From: an uncultured Eubacteriales bacterium
GTDB lineage: Bacteria; Bacillota; Clostridia; Oscillospirales; Acutalibacteraceae
Direction of reading: 5' to 3'
Assembly (NCBI GenBank): GCA_934647945.1
Contig: CAKUFK010000006.1
Span: forward strand, 54,510 to 118,509
DNA length: 64,000 bases
Positions 8,036-17,183 of this stretch are shown in pieces. The position numbers and the translations under genes are program-made. Each line of letters begins with the position of its first letter. Position 1 is the first letter of the stretch. The notes beneath the pieces were generated by a model. It did no database searches. It saw only the letters and a list, made by a program, of their open reading frames with translations, and had not been told where the DNA came from.

Positions 8036-8962
8036 ATGGACAAAAAGTCTTCGGGGCTACTGCTGACCCTCTCATTGGTATGGGCCCTCTATTACATATT
8101 CAGTCAGAAACTGGTGGCGGCGGTCACCTCCTTCCCCTCCGGACTCATCATCCGGGTCCTCACGTTTTTCATCCTGATCGTCATGGCGGCGGTCAGCGGC
8201 CGGATAAGAGACCTCAAGCCGCCCCCGCCCCGGATGATGCTCGTGATGGTGCTCATCGGGCTGTTAGGCTTTCTTCTCGATTTCACCGCGTTCCTCGGCC
8301 TGCGGTATTCGAGCGCGGGCGGCGGCACGGTCCTTCTCAAAACCGATGTCCTCATGGCGGCGGTGATCAGCGCCGTCGTGTTCAAGGAAAAGTTCCGGCT
8401 CTGGGATATCGGCGCGATCCTCATGATGTTCTGCGGCGTACTGCTGACGATGAACGTCTTTCATCTGCAGATGTCCGGGGTCAACGATCTGTTCTTTATC
8501 CTCAGCGCGTTTTTTGTCACCCTGAACGCCTTTGTCATCCAGTGGGCGCTGCACCATCCCAAAACCCCGGTCAAGGGGATGACCATCGGGTTTTACAACA
8601 ATTTTTACGCTATGCTCCTGTTCGGCATCGCGGTCCTGGTCAGTGGTACGGGAGGCGACCTGGCGGCGGGTGTCACGGGAGACGGCGTATGGGCGATCGC
8701 CTTGATGGCGGGCTTTGGCCAGAGCTTTGTCTATGTATTCTACTACGCGGCACTCGGGCGGCAGCCGGTGTGGCTGGTCAAGGTGTTCCTGCTGCTCATG
8801 CCGGTCTTTACGACGGTGATTGAAACCGTTGCCGAGCTGGTCACGACCGGGACGACCAGCATGACCTGGTCCCGTCTCGGCGGTATGCTTCTGGTGCTGG
8901 CAGGGGCCGCTGTCCTGCTTTTAAAGAAGAAAACGCCGAAGCCGGCGGAACAAAAGGAGTAA
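8036..8962 (+). CDS. DMT-superfamily (EamA) transporter
   Basis: The 308-residue protein has about ten hydrophobic segments in two EamA repeats, with the typical end-of-repeat pattern (LLKTDVLMAAVISAVVFKEKF in the first half; a poly-basic cytoplasmic tail KKKTPKPAEQKE). DMT proteins exchange or export small metabolites. It lies 7 bases before the iron ADH gene and follows the M24-like gene, so the three are probably one transcript. If the downstream isomerase/transketolase genes degrade a substituted sugar, this is a candidate exporter of the end product; that is inference. The true substrate is unknown. Confidence 0.85.
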   Translation: MDKKSSGLLLTLSLVWALYYIFSQKLVAAVTSFPSGLIIRVLTFFILIVMAAVSGRIRDLKPPPPRMMLVMVLIGLLGFLLDFTAFLGLRYSSAGGGTVLLKTDVLMAAVISAVVFKEKFRLWDIGAILMMFCGVLLTMNVFHLQMSGVNDLFFILSAFFVTLNAFVIQWALHHPKTPVKGMTIGFYNNFYAMLLFGIAVLVSGTGGDLAAGVTGDGVWAIALMAGFGQSFVYVFYYAALGRQPVWLVKVFLLLMPVFTTVIETVAELVTTGTTSMTWSRLGGMLLVLAGAAVLLLKKKTPKPAEQKE

Positions 8963-8969
8963 CAGACAG

Positions 8970-10106
8970 ATGGATTTTCAGTTTTACATGCCGGTAAAGG
9001 TGATTTTCGGCCAGGACGCGATGAGCCAGTTTGCTTCTCTCGCCAAGGAGCCGGTCCTGATTGTGAGCACCGAGATCCTGACGCAGCTCGGCGTGACGGG
9101 CAAGGTTGCGGCCGCCTGCGGAGGATCTCCCGCCGTTTACGATCAGGTGGAGGCCAATCCGACCCTCTCCACGGTGGAAGCGATCGCCTCCGCGATCCGG
9201 GAGCAGAACATTGCCACGGTGGTGGCGGTCGGGGGCGGCAGCAGCATGGATGCCGCCAAAGCGGCAGCTTCCCTCGCCGCAGGCGATACGCCGCTGCGGG
9301 ACTGCCTCTATCACGGCGCCCCGGTCCCGGCCCGCAAGGTATCCCTGCTGGTGGTTCCCACGACTGCCGGAACGGGCAGCGAAGTGACCAATGTCGCGGT
9401 ACTCTCCGATCCCGAGCAGGACAGAAAGACGCCGCTCGTCTCCCACAGCCTGTGGGCCGACGCAGCGATGGTGATCCCGGAAATGACAGTGACGGCCCCG
9501 AAAGGGGTGACGGCGTCGACCGGATTCGACGCCCTGATCCACGCGGTCGAGGCCTATTGGGCGACCTCCACCCAGCCCGCGAGCGAAGCGCTGTCCCTGC
9601 AGGCCGCCCGGCTGGTCTGCCAGAACCTGCGCCGTGCGTATGACAACGGGGAAGACCGGGAGGCGCGCGAGGGGATGATGCTCGGCAGCCTGCTCGCCGG
9701 CATGTCTTTTTCCCAGACCCGCACCACGATCCTCCACGCGGCCAGCTTCCCGCTGACGAGCGATTTCCATGTCGACCACGGACGGGCCTGCGCTGTCAAC
9801 ATGATTCCGGTCCTCCGCTATGTCAGCCGTCACATTCCCGAAAAAATGAGGGCGATGGCTGTGTTCTGCGGCTATGCCGGCACGGAGGAATGGATCGACG
9901 CCCTTGAAGACTTGATGGCACACTGCGGGATGCCCCTCTCCCTGAGTGAGGTGGGCGTAAAGGAAGACGATATATCCCGTCTGGCCGCTGTGACCATGAG
10001 CGCCCCCATCGCCAGGCTCACGCCCGCGCCGATGGATGAGGATATTGTACGCAAGCTATTGGCGGATAACCTGTATTCCGGCAGGGAAGGAGGTGCCGCA
10101 AACTGA
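8970..10106 (+). CDS. Iron-containing alcohol dehydrogenase (group III)
   Basis: A 378-residue enzyme with the NAD(P)-binding GGGSSMDAAK motif (about 88-97) and all four metal ligands: D187 and H191 (STGFDALIHAVEAY), H256 (TILHAAS) and H270 (DHGRAC). Members reduce aldehydes or oxidise alcohols with Fe2+ or a similar metal. Characterised relatives include lactaldehyde reductase, 1,3-propanediol dehydrogenase and sulfoacetaldehyde reductase. Sequence inspection does not decide among these. It lies 7 bases after the DMT transporter gene. A role in reducing the aldehyde left by the downstream transketolase steps would fit, but that is inference from neighbourhood. Confidence 0.9.
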   Translation: MDFQFYMPVKVIFGQDAMSQFASLAKEPVLIVSTEILTQLGVTGKVAAACGGSPAVYDQVEANPTLSTVEAIASAIREQNIATVVAVGGGSSMDAAKAAASLAAGDTPLRDCLYHGAPVPARKVSLLVVPTTAGTGSEVTNVAVLSDPEQDRKTPLVSHSLWADAAMVIPEMTVTAPKGVTASTGFDALIHAVEAYWATSTQPASEALSLQAARLVCQNLRRAYDNGEDREAREGMMLGSLLAGMSFSQTRTTILHAASFPLTSDFHVDHGRACAVNMIPVLRYVSRHIPEKMRAMAVFCGYAGTEEWIDALEDLMAHCGMPLSLSEVGVKEDDISRLAAVTMSAPIARLTPAPMDEDIVRKLLADNLYSGREGGAAN

Positions 10107-10165
10107 CCTTGCAATCTATGAACGCCAATCTCAAACAACGATCAATTTATGGGAGGGACCAATCT

Positions 10166-11479
10166 GTGAAGAAAATCATTTCCGCCTGCGCGGCCCTGGC
10201 GCTCGTCGCCATGCTGGCCGCGGTGCCCTGTGTCTCGGCTGCGGAGGATGCCCCGAAGCTGATCGCGCATTATGAATTCAAAAACGGCTCCGTCGGGAAA
10301 GACTCCGCCGGGAGCGGCGACATGAAGGTCGTCAAACCCGATGCGCAATCGGCCGCCGACGCCAAGGTAGTCGAAGGCCCGAAGGGGATGAGCGCCCTGG
10401 AATTCGACGCCAGCTACGCGCTGATCACCGACAAAAAGGATGTGCTCGATCCCCTCAAGGAATACACCGTGACCTTCTTACTGTCCCCGAACGAGGCGGG
10501 CAATCTGCTCTATACCGCGTTCTCGACCGGCCAGACGAACTGGAATGCCCCGATCAACAAGGGCTCTATTATCCTGTTCAACAAGGAAGCCGGGAACCCT
10601 GAGGTCCGGGTGTACGGCGGGGATCCCACCGCGGCCGACGGTACCAAGTTCGCCGAAGACCAGTTTAAAAACGACGACGGCGCGAAGGGCCTCGAGAAGT
10701 TTGCCGAGCGTGGCACCAAAACCGCCCCCTACAAGTATGAGGCGGGGGTCTGGTACCGCGTGGTGCTGACTATCCAGGTCGCCGACGGCCGGACGGCCGG
10801 CAAACAGGAACTCTACATCGACAAGATGGACGCCGTGACCTCCAAGGCCAGCCTCGTGAGGAGCAAAAACTACTATTCCGATTCCCTTCCGGCCGGGCTG
10901 ACCGACCTGAACAATTCCCAGCGGCCGATCTCCCTGGGCGCCTGCTACAACTGGGAGAGCGGCAAGGATCAGAATCAGTTTACGGTCGATAATAACGAAA
11001 AATTGGCCGAAAGAAAGAACTTCAGCATGTTCATGGGCAAGATGGCCGACGTGCGTTTCTACGACAAGGCCCTGACCCAGGATCAGATCGTCGAGCTCTT
11101 CAAGAACAACAAGATCGCCGGCGAGGAAGGCAGCAGCGAGCCCCCGGTCACGACCACGGCGGCGAACAATGATGCGACCACGGCGGCGAACAACGATGCG
11201 ACCACCGCCGCGGGCAATGACACGACCACCGCCGCGGATGTGGCCACCACGGCGGCCGCCAAAACCACCGCCGCGGCCAACACCTCGAATCCGGCCGACG
11301 ACGGGGAGAATTCCAACACCGGCCTGATCATCGGCATCGTGATCGCCGCAATCGTGGTTCTGGCGGGCGCCGGCGCGGCGGTGTACTTCCTGGTCATCAA
11401 GAAGAAGAACGGCGATGTGCCGCCGGCCGGCCCGGACGATGACGCGTCCTCCTCCGGCACGGACGGCGAGAACAAGTAA
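10166..11479 (+). CDS. LamG-like surface protein 1, C-terminal membrane anchor
   Basis: The 437-residue protein has a signal peptide (VKKIISACAALALVAMLAAV...) and a concanavalin/LamG-like domain (about 30-320, from KLIAHYEFKNGSVGKDSAG to MADVRFYDKALTQDQIVELF). A Thr/Ala-rich stalk of repeated TTAANNDA units follows, then a membrane helix (about 385-410) and an acidic tail. LamG-type domains often bind glycans; no catalytic residues are apparent. I chose the GTG at 10166 because GGGAGGG lies 8 bases before it and the signal peptide starts there. It is the first of three tandem paralogues. Unlike the other two it ends in a plain membrane helix with a cytosolic tail rather than a sortase-like signal. 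Confidence 0.8.
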   Translation: MKKIISACAALALVAMLAAVPCVSAAEDAPKLIAHYEFKNGSVGKDSAGSGDMKVVKPDAQSAADAKVVEGPKGMSALEFDASYALITDKKDVLDPLKEYTVTFLLSPNEAGNLLYTAFSTGQTNWNAPINKGSIILFNKEAGNPEVRVYGGDPTAADGTKFAEDQFKNDDGAKGLEKFAERGTKTAPYKYEAGVWYRVVLTIQVADGRTAGKQELYIDKMDAVTSKASLVRSKNYYSDSLPAGLTDLNNSQRPISLGACYNWESGKDQNQFTVDNNEKLAERKNFSMFMGKMADVRFYDKALTQDQIVELFKNNKIAGEEGSSEPPVTTTAANNDATTAANNDATTAAGNDTTTAADVATTAAAKTTAAANTSNPADDGENSNTGLIIGIVIAAIVVLAGAGAAVYFLVIKKKNGDVPPAGPDDDASSSGTDGENK

Positions 11480-11556
11480 GCTTCCCAGGATGCAAGCTTT
11501 GACGGTTTCTTGTAAATCGAACCGTTGAAAAATAGAGTGAAGAAAAGGAGAGAAAA

Positions 11557-12840
11557 ATGGCTATGAAAAAGCAGCTCATTCCCTGCGCACTCCTGTCCGC
11601 CTGCCTGATGCTGGGGGCCGGTGCCGCCGCGATGGCGGAGACCCCCGCTGCCGGACCCAAGCTGGTGGCGCATTACACCTTTGCCGACGAGACCAATGTG
11701 GGCAAGGATTCCGCCGGTACACAGGATCTGATCGTCCAGGGTGCCACGGTCGGTTCCGCCGGAACCGCGAAACAGGTCGAAGGCCCTGCCAACATGAAAG
11801 CGCTGGAATTTGACCAGACCTATTCCCTGATGTCCGACGCCGACGACGTGCTCGACGATATGAAAGAGTTCACCATCACTTATCTGGTCTCCGCGAACGA
11901 CGCCGAGGTGCTCCGCAGCAACGTGTTCAGCACCGGCGCCGCCAACGGCAACAGCTTTAAAAATTCCGGCCTCAACCATCTGATTGATAAAACTAACGGT
12001 ATCCCGGATTTCCGTCTCTTCGGCGGCAATCAGGAGGACAGCGCGCAGGCCGACGGCAGCAAATGGGACGCCAACCAGCGCAAGAACGATGACGGCAAGA
12101 ACGGCAAGAACTTCTGGGCGCAGCGCATTGCCTACGATGCGGATTCCGATACGGTCGGCGCGCCTTGCACCTACGAGGCGAACGACTGGTACCGCGTGGT
12201 CATCACGGTGAAGCTCAGCGATGGCACCAAGACCAGTGAAGAAACCGTCCTGTGGCCGAACAAGAGCGCGGGCGACGCGTTTTATCCCGGCACCGGTGTC
12301 CAGAGCGTCTACATGGAAAAGATGAACGCCGTCACCGGCAAGGCGAGCCTGGTCGAGAGCAAGAATTACTATGAGGTTACGCTGCCTTACAACCTGACCA
12401 GCGTCAAGAATGAAAACCTTGGCCTCCTGATCGGCGCGGCGTATAAAGTCAACAGTGATACCCCCGTCATCGATACGAATGTCAACAACTATGCGCCGTT
12501 CATCGGCAAGCTGGCCGACTTCCGGATCTATGACAAGGCCCTGAATCAGGATCAGATCGTTGAGCTCTACACCACCAACGACCTGGACGACGGTTCCACC
12601 GAGTCGGGCAGCAGCACAGAATCCACCGGCAGCACCCCCTCTACGGGCAGCACGCCGTCTACAGGCAGCACTCCTTCGACCGGCAGCACCCCCTCGACCG
12701 CTTCCAAGGCTCCTTCGAGCACGGCCAGCGCGCCTCCCACCGGTGTGGCGGGCAACATGCTGCCCCTGCTGGTTCTGATCCCGGCCGCGGGCGTCGCCGG
12801 TGTCCTGGTAGTCCGCCGCAAGGGTAAAGCGTCCAAATAA
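11557..12840 (+). CDS. LamG-like surface protein 2, sortase-like C-terminus
   Basis: A 427-residue paralogue of the preceding gene: signal peptide (about 1-27), LamG-like domain (KLVAHYTFADETNVGKDSAG to LADFRIYDKALNQDQIVELY), and a Ser/Thr/Pro stalk with four TGSTPS repeats. The C-terminus reads PPTGVAGNM, then a hydrophobic stretch, then RRKGKASK. This resembles a sortase sorting signal with a variant xPxTG motif; no sortase gene is in the window. AAGGAG lies 6 bases before the ATG. The 77-base gap before it holds no strong terminator, so cotranscription with the first paralogue is likely. The sugar or partner bound is unknown. Confidence 0.8.
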   Translation: MAMKKQLIPCALLSACLMLGAGAAAMAETPAAGPKLVAHYTFADETNVGKDSAGTQDLIVQGATVGSAGTAKQVEGPANMKALEFDQTYSLMSDADDVLDDMKEFTITYLVSANDAEVLRSNVFSTGAANGNSFKNSGLNHLIDKTNGIPDFRLFGGNQEDSAQADGSKWDANQRKNDDGKNGKNFWAQRIAYDADSDTVGAPCTYEANDWYRVVITVKLSDGTKTSEETVLWPNKSAGDAFYPGTGVQSVYMEKMNAVTGKASLVESKNYYEVTLPYNLTSVKNENLGLLIGAAYKVNSDTPVIDTNVNNYAPFIGKLADFRIYDKALNQDQIVELYTTNDLDDGSTESGSSTESTGSTPSTGSTPSTGSTPSTGSTPSTASKAPSSTASAPPTGVAGNMLPLLVLIPAAGVAGVLVVRRKGKASK

Positions 12841-12884
12841 TTGGGTTTAAACGCCGGAAGGCGTAGAGAAAAGGAGGTTTTCTT

Positions 12885-14018
12885 ATGAAAAAGCTCGTTT
12901 CCGCCTGCACCGCCGTGGCTCTGGCCGCGATGCTGGGAGTCGTCCCGGCGGTTTCGGCCGCCGATGCGGCCCCGAAGCTCATCGCGCACTATGAGTTCAA
13001 GGAAGGCGCCGTGGGCAAGGACTCCGTCGGCAGCGGCGACATGAAGGTCCTGAAGCAGGACGGCAAATCCGAAGCGACCGCCAAGGTCGTCGAGGGCCCG
13101 AACGGTATGAGCGCCCTGGAGTTCAACCGCGATTATGCCCTCGCCACCGACAAAAAAGATGTCCTTGACGGCAAAAAAGAGTACACCGTCACCTTCCTGG
13201 TGGCCGCGAACAGCGAAGGCAAGCTGGTAAACAACATGTTCACCACCGGCCTGTCCGACCGGAACAGCATCGGCCAGCGTGGCATCAACGTCCTGATGCA
13301 TGAAAACGGCTATCCGGAGGTGCGCCTGTACGGCAGCGCCAACGATTCCACCCATCAGTCCGACCCGAACAAGTGGAGCATCAACCAGTTCAAGAACGAC
13401 GACCGGGAAATCGGCAAATCGAACTGGAAGAACGCGACAAAGCCCACCACGACCGACTGGTACCGCGTGGTCGTCACCGTGAAACTCAGCGATGGCAAGA
13501 CGAAAGGTGACGAGATCACCAACGCCAACAATGAGAAGTACACGGCCGGCAGCGGCGTGCAGACCTGCTACATCGAGAAGATCGGCGGCGTCTCTGCCAA
13601 ATCCGATCTGGTCGCGAACAAGAATTATTACAGCACCGTCCTGCCCTATGACCTAAACAACATCGACAACCCCAACCACGGCATCGCGCTCGGCGGCTGC
13701 TATTCCTGGGGTGACAACGATGACACCAATTCCTTCTACAACAAGAAGGAAGGCGAGTACAGATACGATATGTTCAAGGGCAAGATGGCCGATGTCCGCA
13801 TCTATGACAAAGCCCTGAACCAGGATCAGATCGTCGAGCTGTTCACCAAAGGCGACGTGACCGTGGCCGGTACTCCGGACAGCAAGCCCTCCGGCAACAA
13901 TGGCGGCGGCAGCCCCAGCACCGGTGTCGGCATGAATATGATCCCGGTCCTCGTGGCCCTGCCTGCGGCGGCGATCGCCTGCGGCCTGGTCCTGCGCAAA
14001 AAGAAGGCTTCCAAGTAA
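12885..14018 (+). CDS. LamG-like surface protein 3, sortase-like C-terminus
   Basis: The 377-residue third paralogue keeps the signal peptide (ending VSAADAA), the LamG-like domain and the closing motif MADVRIYDKALNQDQIVELF. It has only a short Gly/Ser stalk before PSTGVGMNM, a hydrophobic segment and a RKKKASK tail. It is closer to copy 1 in the N-terminal half (both read APKLIAHYEFK) and to copy 2 at the C-terminus. That mosaic pattern suggests recombination between copies. AAGGAGG precedes the ATG. Hairpins after the stop probably end this three-gene block. Confidence 0.8.
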   Translation: MKKLVSACTAVALAAMLGVVPAVSAADAAPKLIAHYEFKEGAVGKDSVGSGDMKVLKQDGKSEATAKVVEGPNGMSALEFNRDYALATDKKDVLDGKKEYTVTFLVAANSEGKLVNNMFTTGLSDRNSIGQRGINVLMHENGYPEVRLYGSANDSTHQSDPNKWSINQFKNDDREIGKSNWKNATKPTTTDWYRVVVTVKLSDGKTKGDEITNANNEKYTAGSGVQTCYIEKIGGVSAKSDLVANKNYYSTVLPYDLNNIDNPNHGIALGGCYSWGDNDDTNSFYNKKEGEYRYDMFKGKMADVRIYDKALNQDQIVELFTKGDVTVAGTPDSKPSGNNGGGSPSTGVGMNMIPVLVALPAAAIACGLVLRKKKASK

Positions 14019-14074
14019 GGCACATTTCACTGACGGCCATACGGCGGCGGGATGCCGCCAAGAATGATGGGATT

Positions 14075-14105
14075 CCCGGGGGGCGGACAGCTTCCGCTCC
14101 CCGGG
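14075..14105 (+). terminator. GC-rich hairpin after LamG block
   Basis: A 13-bp stem with one G-U pair (14075-14087 with 14093-14105) follows a smaller stem GGCGGC/GCCGCC at about 14043-14058. Neither has a good T tract, so termination may be partial. They sit between the LamG block and the oxidoreductase gene. Confidence 0.5.
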
Positions 14106-14133
14106 TGGATCCCATAAAATGGAGAGAGACGGT

Positions 14134-15210
14134 ATGAGTCAATATCGAGTGGCGGTACTCGGCGCGGGCGACCGCGGCAAGGCCTACAGCAAAGCCCTCA
14201 AACAGCTGGACAAGGACTGCGTGCTCGTGAATATCTGCGACCTGCAGGAAGAGCGCGCCCAGAAAGCCAAAGAAGAGTTTGGCTATGAAGAGACTTTCTA
14301 CGATTACAAGGACGCCATCACCAAAAACGACATCGATGTCGTCATCGTCTGTACACCGGCTTATTTTCATAGCGAAATGGCGATTTACGCCCTCAATCAT
14401 CAGAAGCATGTCATCAGTGAAAAGCCGATGGACCTTTCTTTTGAAAAAGCGAGCGAAATGGTAGCCTGCGCCAAGCGCAACGGGCGTGTGCTGGCGATTG
14501 GGCACCAATATCATAATTTCAAGAATTTCCGCAAGCTGAAAAATGTGTTTGATCAGAACGTGATCGGGCGCCCGGTCATGATGCGGTGTGAGGATACCCG
14601 CCCCGTCCGGCCGAAAATCGCGATGCACGACGCCGAGTTTGGCAACGGCGGCCCCCTCAACGATATGTCCTGCCATTTCACCGATTTGATGCGGTGGTTC
14701 TTTGGAGCGGAGCCGGTCAGCGTCAGCGCGCAGTGCATGGTTCTCGCGGAAAACAGCCCCACCCTGGCGACAATCGCCAACAAGGCGGTGGACACGGTCA
14801 ACATTAACGTTAACTTTGATTCTGGAGACGTCGGTGTGATCACGGTCAGCTGGGCGTATCCGAAGAACAAGCACTGGAAGCAGCAGGTGACCGCGTACGG
14901 CCCGAACGGGACGGTGGAGGTCACGGGCGACAAGGTGACGGCCTATCTGGAAGACGACAACAACGTCGAATACGAGCTGGACAGCCAGGACAAGGATGAG
15001 ACCGAAAACGCCGAGAAAACGGTGGTCCGTCATTTCTTCGACGAGATTGCCGGCGTGGGCAAGGTGCAGGTCACGGGAGACGACGCTCTCAAAGCGTTCG
15101 CCGTGTCGTTGGCGGCCATCAAGTCTTCGCAGCTCGGCCGCCCGGTGCTTCTGAGCGAAATCTACAACGAAAAGCCCAGTATTTACAGTGCTATGCATTG
15201 CGGGGGGTAA
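14134..15210 (+). CDS. Gfo/Idh/MocA-family oxidoreductase
   Basis: This 358-residue NAD(P)-dependent dehydrogenase begins with a Rossmann motif (VAVLGAGDRGKAY) and carries the family signature EKPMDLS in the cofactor domain near 95. The substrate domain includes the active-site helix GGPLNDMSCHFTDLMRWFFG (about 172-191), where His commonly acts in catalysis. Such enzymes oxidise or reduce sugars and inositols. The ATG at 14134 has GGAGAGAG before it; an in-frame ATG 15 bases earlier does not. Its last codons and stop lie inside the first copy of a GC-rich repeat, giving an atypical MHCGG end. It pairs with the TIM-barrel epimerase next door; such pairs are known in inositol and 3-keto-sugar chemistry. 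Confidence 0.87.
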   Translation: MSQYRVAVLGAGDRGKAYSKALKQLDKDCVLVNICDLQEERAQKAKEEFGYEETFYDYKDAITKNDIDVVIVCTPAYFHSEMAIYALNHQKHVISEKPMDLSFEKASEMVACAKRNGRVLAIGHQYHNFKNFRKLKNVFDQNVIGRPVMMRCEDTRPVRPKIAMHDAEFGNGGPLNDMSCHFTDLMRWFFGAEPVSVSAQCMVLAENSPTLATIANKAVDTVNINVNFDSGDVGVITVSWAYPKNKHWKQQVTAYGPNGTVEVTGDKVTAYLEDDNNVEYELDSQDKDETENAEKTVVRHFFDEIAGVGKVQVTGDDALKAFAVSLAAIKSSQLGRPVLLSEIYNEKPSIYSAMHCGG

Positions 15211-15325
15211 CCCCCCGCCGGAAAAACACCCCGGTGTTTTTCATCCCCCCGCGGAGGAAAAGGGCATGATGCGGGGGGTAACCCCCCGCCGGAAAAGCGC
15301 CTGCGGCGGTTTTCATCCCTTTCGT
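15199..15325 (+). repeat. Direct repeat of a GC-rich hairpin module (two copies)
   Basis: GCGGGGGGTAACCCCCCG followed by CCGGAAAA occurs at 15200 and again at 15271, 71 bases apart. Each copy forms a GGGGGGTAACCCCCC stem, and each is followed by a second stem; the first, AAAACACC/GGTGTTTT, is terminator-like with TTTTT. The first copy supplies the oxidoreductase stop codon. The module could attenuate transcription into the epimerase gene or be a small dispersed repeat. Confidence 0.7.
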
Positions 15326-15380
15326 GAAAGATCGTCACGTACGGGACCAAAGCGATTTATCCTTTAAGGAGTGAACCTAC

Positions 15381-16196
15381 ATGTATAAAATTGCCTGCCA
15401 GACCATCGTTTTCGGCGATCATATCAAGGAAAATATCGAGACCATCCTGCCCACGGTGAAGAAAATGGGGTACGACGGCGTTGAAATCGGTGTCCGCCAT
15501 CTGGACAAGGAAAACCCCGGCTATTACCGCGACCTGCTGAAGAAGAATGAGCTGGAGCTCCTGGCCATTCACGTGGGCGGCAACTTCCTGGAGCCGGATT
15601 CGGTTCAGAAGCAGATCGACCAGTTCGAGGACACCCTGCGTTTTGCCTGCGAGCTCGGTATCCACTACATCTTCATTTCTGGCTTCCACAAAAAGGGCAA
15701 GACCGAGGAAGACTACAAGGAAGAGGCCGCCGTCTACAACCGGCTGGGCAAGATGTGCCATGATAAAGGCGTGAAGCTCTGCTTCCATAACCACGACTGG
15801 GAAATCTGGAACGATGAGATGGGCTTCCGTACGCTGATGGCCAATACCGATCCGGAGTATTTCCGTCTGGTGCCCGATGTGGGCTGGGTCACCCGCGGCG
15901 GTTCCGATCCGGTCAAGTTCCTTTCGGAATTCAAGGACCGCATCGAGGTCCTGCATTTCAAGGAGTTCACGGCGGAAAATTCCTTCACCGAGCTTGGCCA
16001 GGGCGTCGTCAAGTTTGAAGAAGTCCTCAAAGCGTTCGGCGATCTGAAGAACCCGCTGTGGCTGGTGGCCGAACAGGACAAGACGACCAAGGGCGCTGAG
16101 GTCAGCGCGCAGGAAAACTATACCTACATCGCCGGTATCTGCGGCCGCGGATCCGCGGCGTATGCCCGCAGGGGTGACAGAACGACGCCATGTTAG
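15381..16196 (+). CDS. Sugar phosphate isomerase/epimerase-like TIM barrel (AP endonuclease 2 family)
   Basis: A 271-residue xylose-isomerase-like TIM barrel. Conserved family pieces run in order: GYDGVEIGVRHL, LLAIHVGG, FHNHDWEI, VPDVGWV, VLHFKEF and VAEQD. The Glu/Asp/His residues in them form the usual metal site. Family members include IolE dehydratase, hexulose epimerases and 3-keto-glycoside lyases; I cannot choose among them. AAGGAG precedes the ATG. The last 20 or so residues (GRGSAAYARRGDRTTPC) look unlike the family and may be a read-through tail after a normal end near YIAGI. It is followed 12 bases later by the esterase gene. Confidence 0.85.
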   Translation: MYKIACQTIVFGDHIKENIETILPTVKKMGYDGVEIGVRHLDKENPGYYRDLLKKNELELLAIHVGGNFLEPDSVQKQIDQFEDTLRFACELGIHYIFISGFHKKGKTEEDYKEEAAVYNRLGKMCHDKGVKLCFHNHDWEIWNDEMGFRTLMANTDPEYFRLVPDVGWVTRGGSDPVKFLSEFKDRIEVLHFKEFTAENSFTELGQGVVKFEEVLKAFGDLKNPLWLVAEQDKTTKGAEVSAQENYTYIAGICGRGSAAYARRGDRTTPC

Positions 16197-16208
16197 GGAG
16201 GAAACCAG

Positions 16209-17099
16209 ATGAAAAAAACGGTTTGCGCGCTTTTAATCGGCGCCATGGTTTGTTCCCTGGTTTCGTGCGGGGGGGAGAAGCTCCCTTCCGGATCTGAGAC
16301 GGCGGACCCGCCGGATACCGCATCCTCTGAACCGGATGATACGCAGGACGTCACAAACCCTGTCTTCGATCATCTGATTCAAAGCTGGAATGCGCGTACT
16401 TACACCGCGGAAGACGGAACCAATCTCCCCTTTCAGCTCTATATACCCCCGGATTATGACGCGAACAAGTCTTATCCCTGCATCCTGTACATGCACAGCG
16501 CGGGGGTGAAATGCGACGACAATTCGCACATATACAAGGGTGAAGCGAAGTTCCTGCGCAACCTCGAAAGCGGCCCCTATGCAAAAGAAGCGATCGTGAT
16601 TGCGCCGTGCTGCCCCGAAGGCCAGAAATGGGTACCGGCCAGTTCATGGAATCAGATCACATATGATTTTGTGAACACCGGGCCCGCCAAATACATGAAG
16701 GCGACCATGGAGCTTTTCGCCGCCGCGAGAGAGACGCTTTCGATCGATGATCGGAGACTCTATCTCTACGGCATGAGCATGGGAGGCTTTGCCGTTTGGG
16801 ATATCCTCACCAGAAATCCGGATATGTTCGCGGCGGCTATTCCCGTTGCGGGCGCGGGAGATCCAAGCGCGGCCGATACCTTTGATGGAACGGCCATATG
16901 GATATTCCACGGCGCCGCAGACAAAACGGTGCCCAAGGAGAGCGCGGACAAGATGGTAGAAGCGCTTGAAGCGGCAGGCCGGGAGGATATCCGATACACG
17001 GTATTCCAGGGACAGGGGCACGGTATATGGGCCCTGACTGCCAATACCGAGGGCTTGTACGACTGGCTGTTCTCGCAGAAGAGAGACATCCCGGGTTAA
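16209..17099 (+). CDS. Secreted lipoprotein esterase (alpha/beta hydrolase, CE1/feruloyl-esterase-like)
   Basis: The 296-residue protein has a lipobox (SLVSC, Cys20), a Ser/Asp/Pro-rich linker, and an alpha/beta hydrolase domain from about 60. The catalytic triad is visible: S190 in GMSMGG, D238 in HGAADKTVP and H271 in GQGHGIW. The fold resembles esterases of the poly-hydroxybutyrate depolymerase/CE1 type, which remove acetyl or feruloyl groups from plant polysaccharides. Substrate is not determined. AGGGAGG precedes the ATG. Its place among sugar genes suggests de-esterification of the incoming glycan on the cell surface. Confidence 0.85.
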   Translation: MKKTVCALLIGAMVCSLVSCGGEKLPSGSETADPPDTASSEPDDTQDVTNPVFDHLIQSWNARTYTAEDGTNLPFQLYIPPDYDANKSYPCILYMHSAGVKCDDNSHIYKGEAKFLRNLESGPYAKEAIVIAPCCPEGQKWVPASSWNQITYDFVNTGPAKYMKATMELFAAARETLSIDDRRLYLYGMSMGGFAVWDILTRNPDMFAAAIPVAGAGDPSAADTFDGTAIWIFHGAADKTVPKESADKMVEALEAAGREDIRYTVFQGQGHGIWALTANTEGLYDWLFSQKRDIPG

Positions 17100-17183
17100 A
17101 GCCGGCACAGATCCCATGCGGGCGCGTTACGGAGCGGAACCGGATGCGGGAACCCGCCAAACTTGAAAGGAACGATCAACCAT

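Noticed and set aside
11150..11280. A CRISPR-like array suggested by repeated GCGACCACGGCGGCGAACAA units
   Set aside because: The repeats are in frame, encode the Thr/Ala/Asn stalk of a surface protein, and have no unique spacers.
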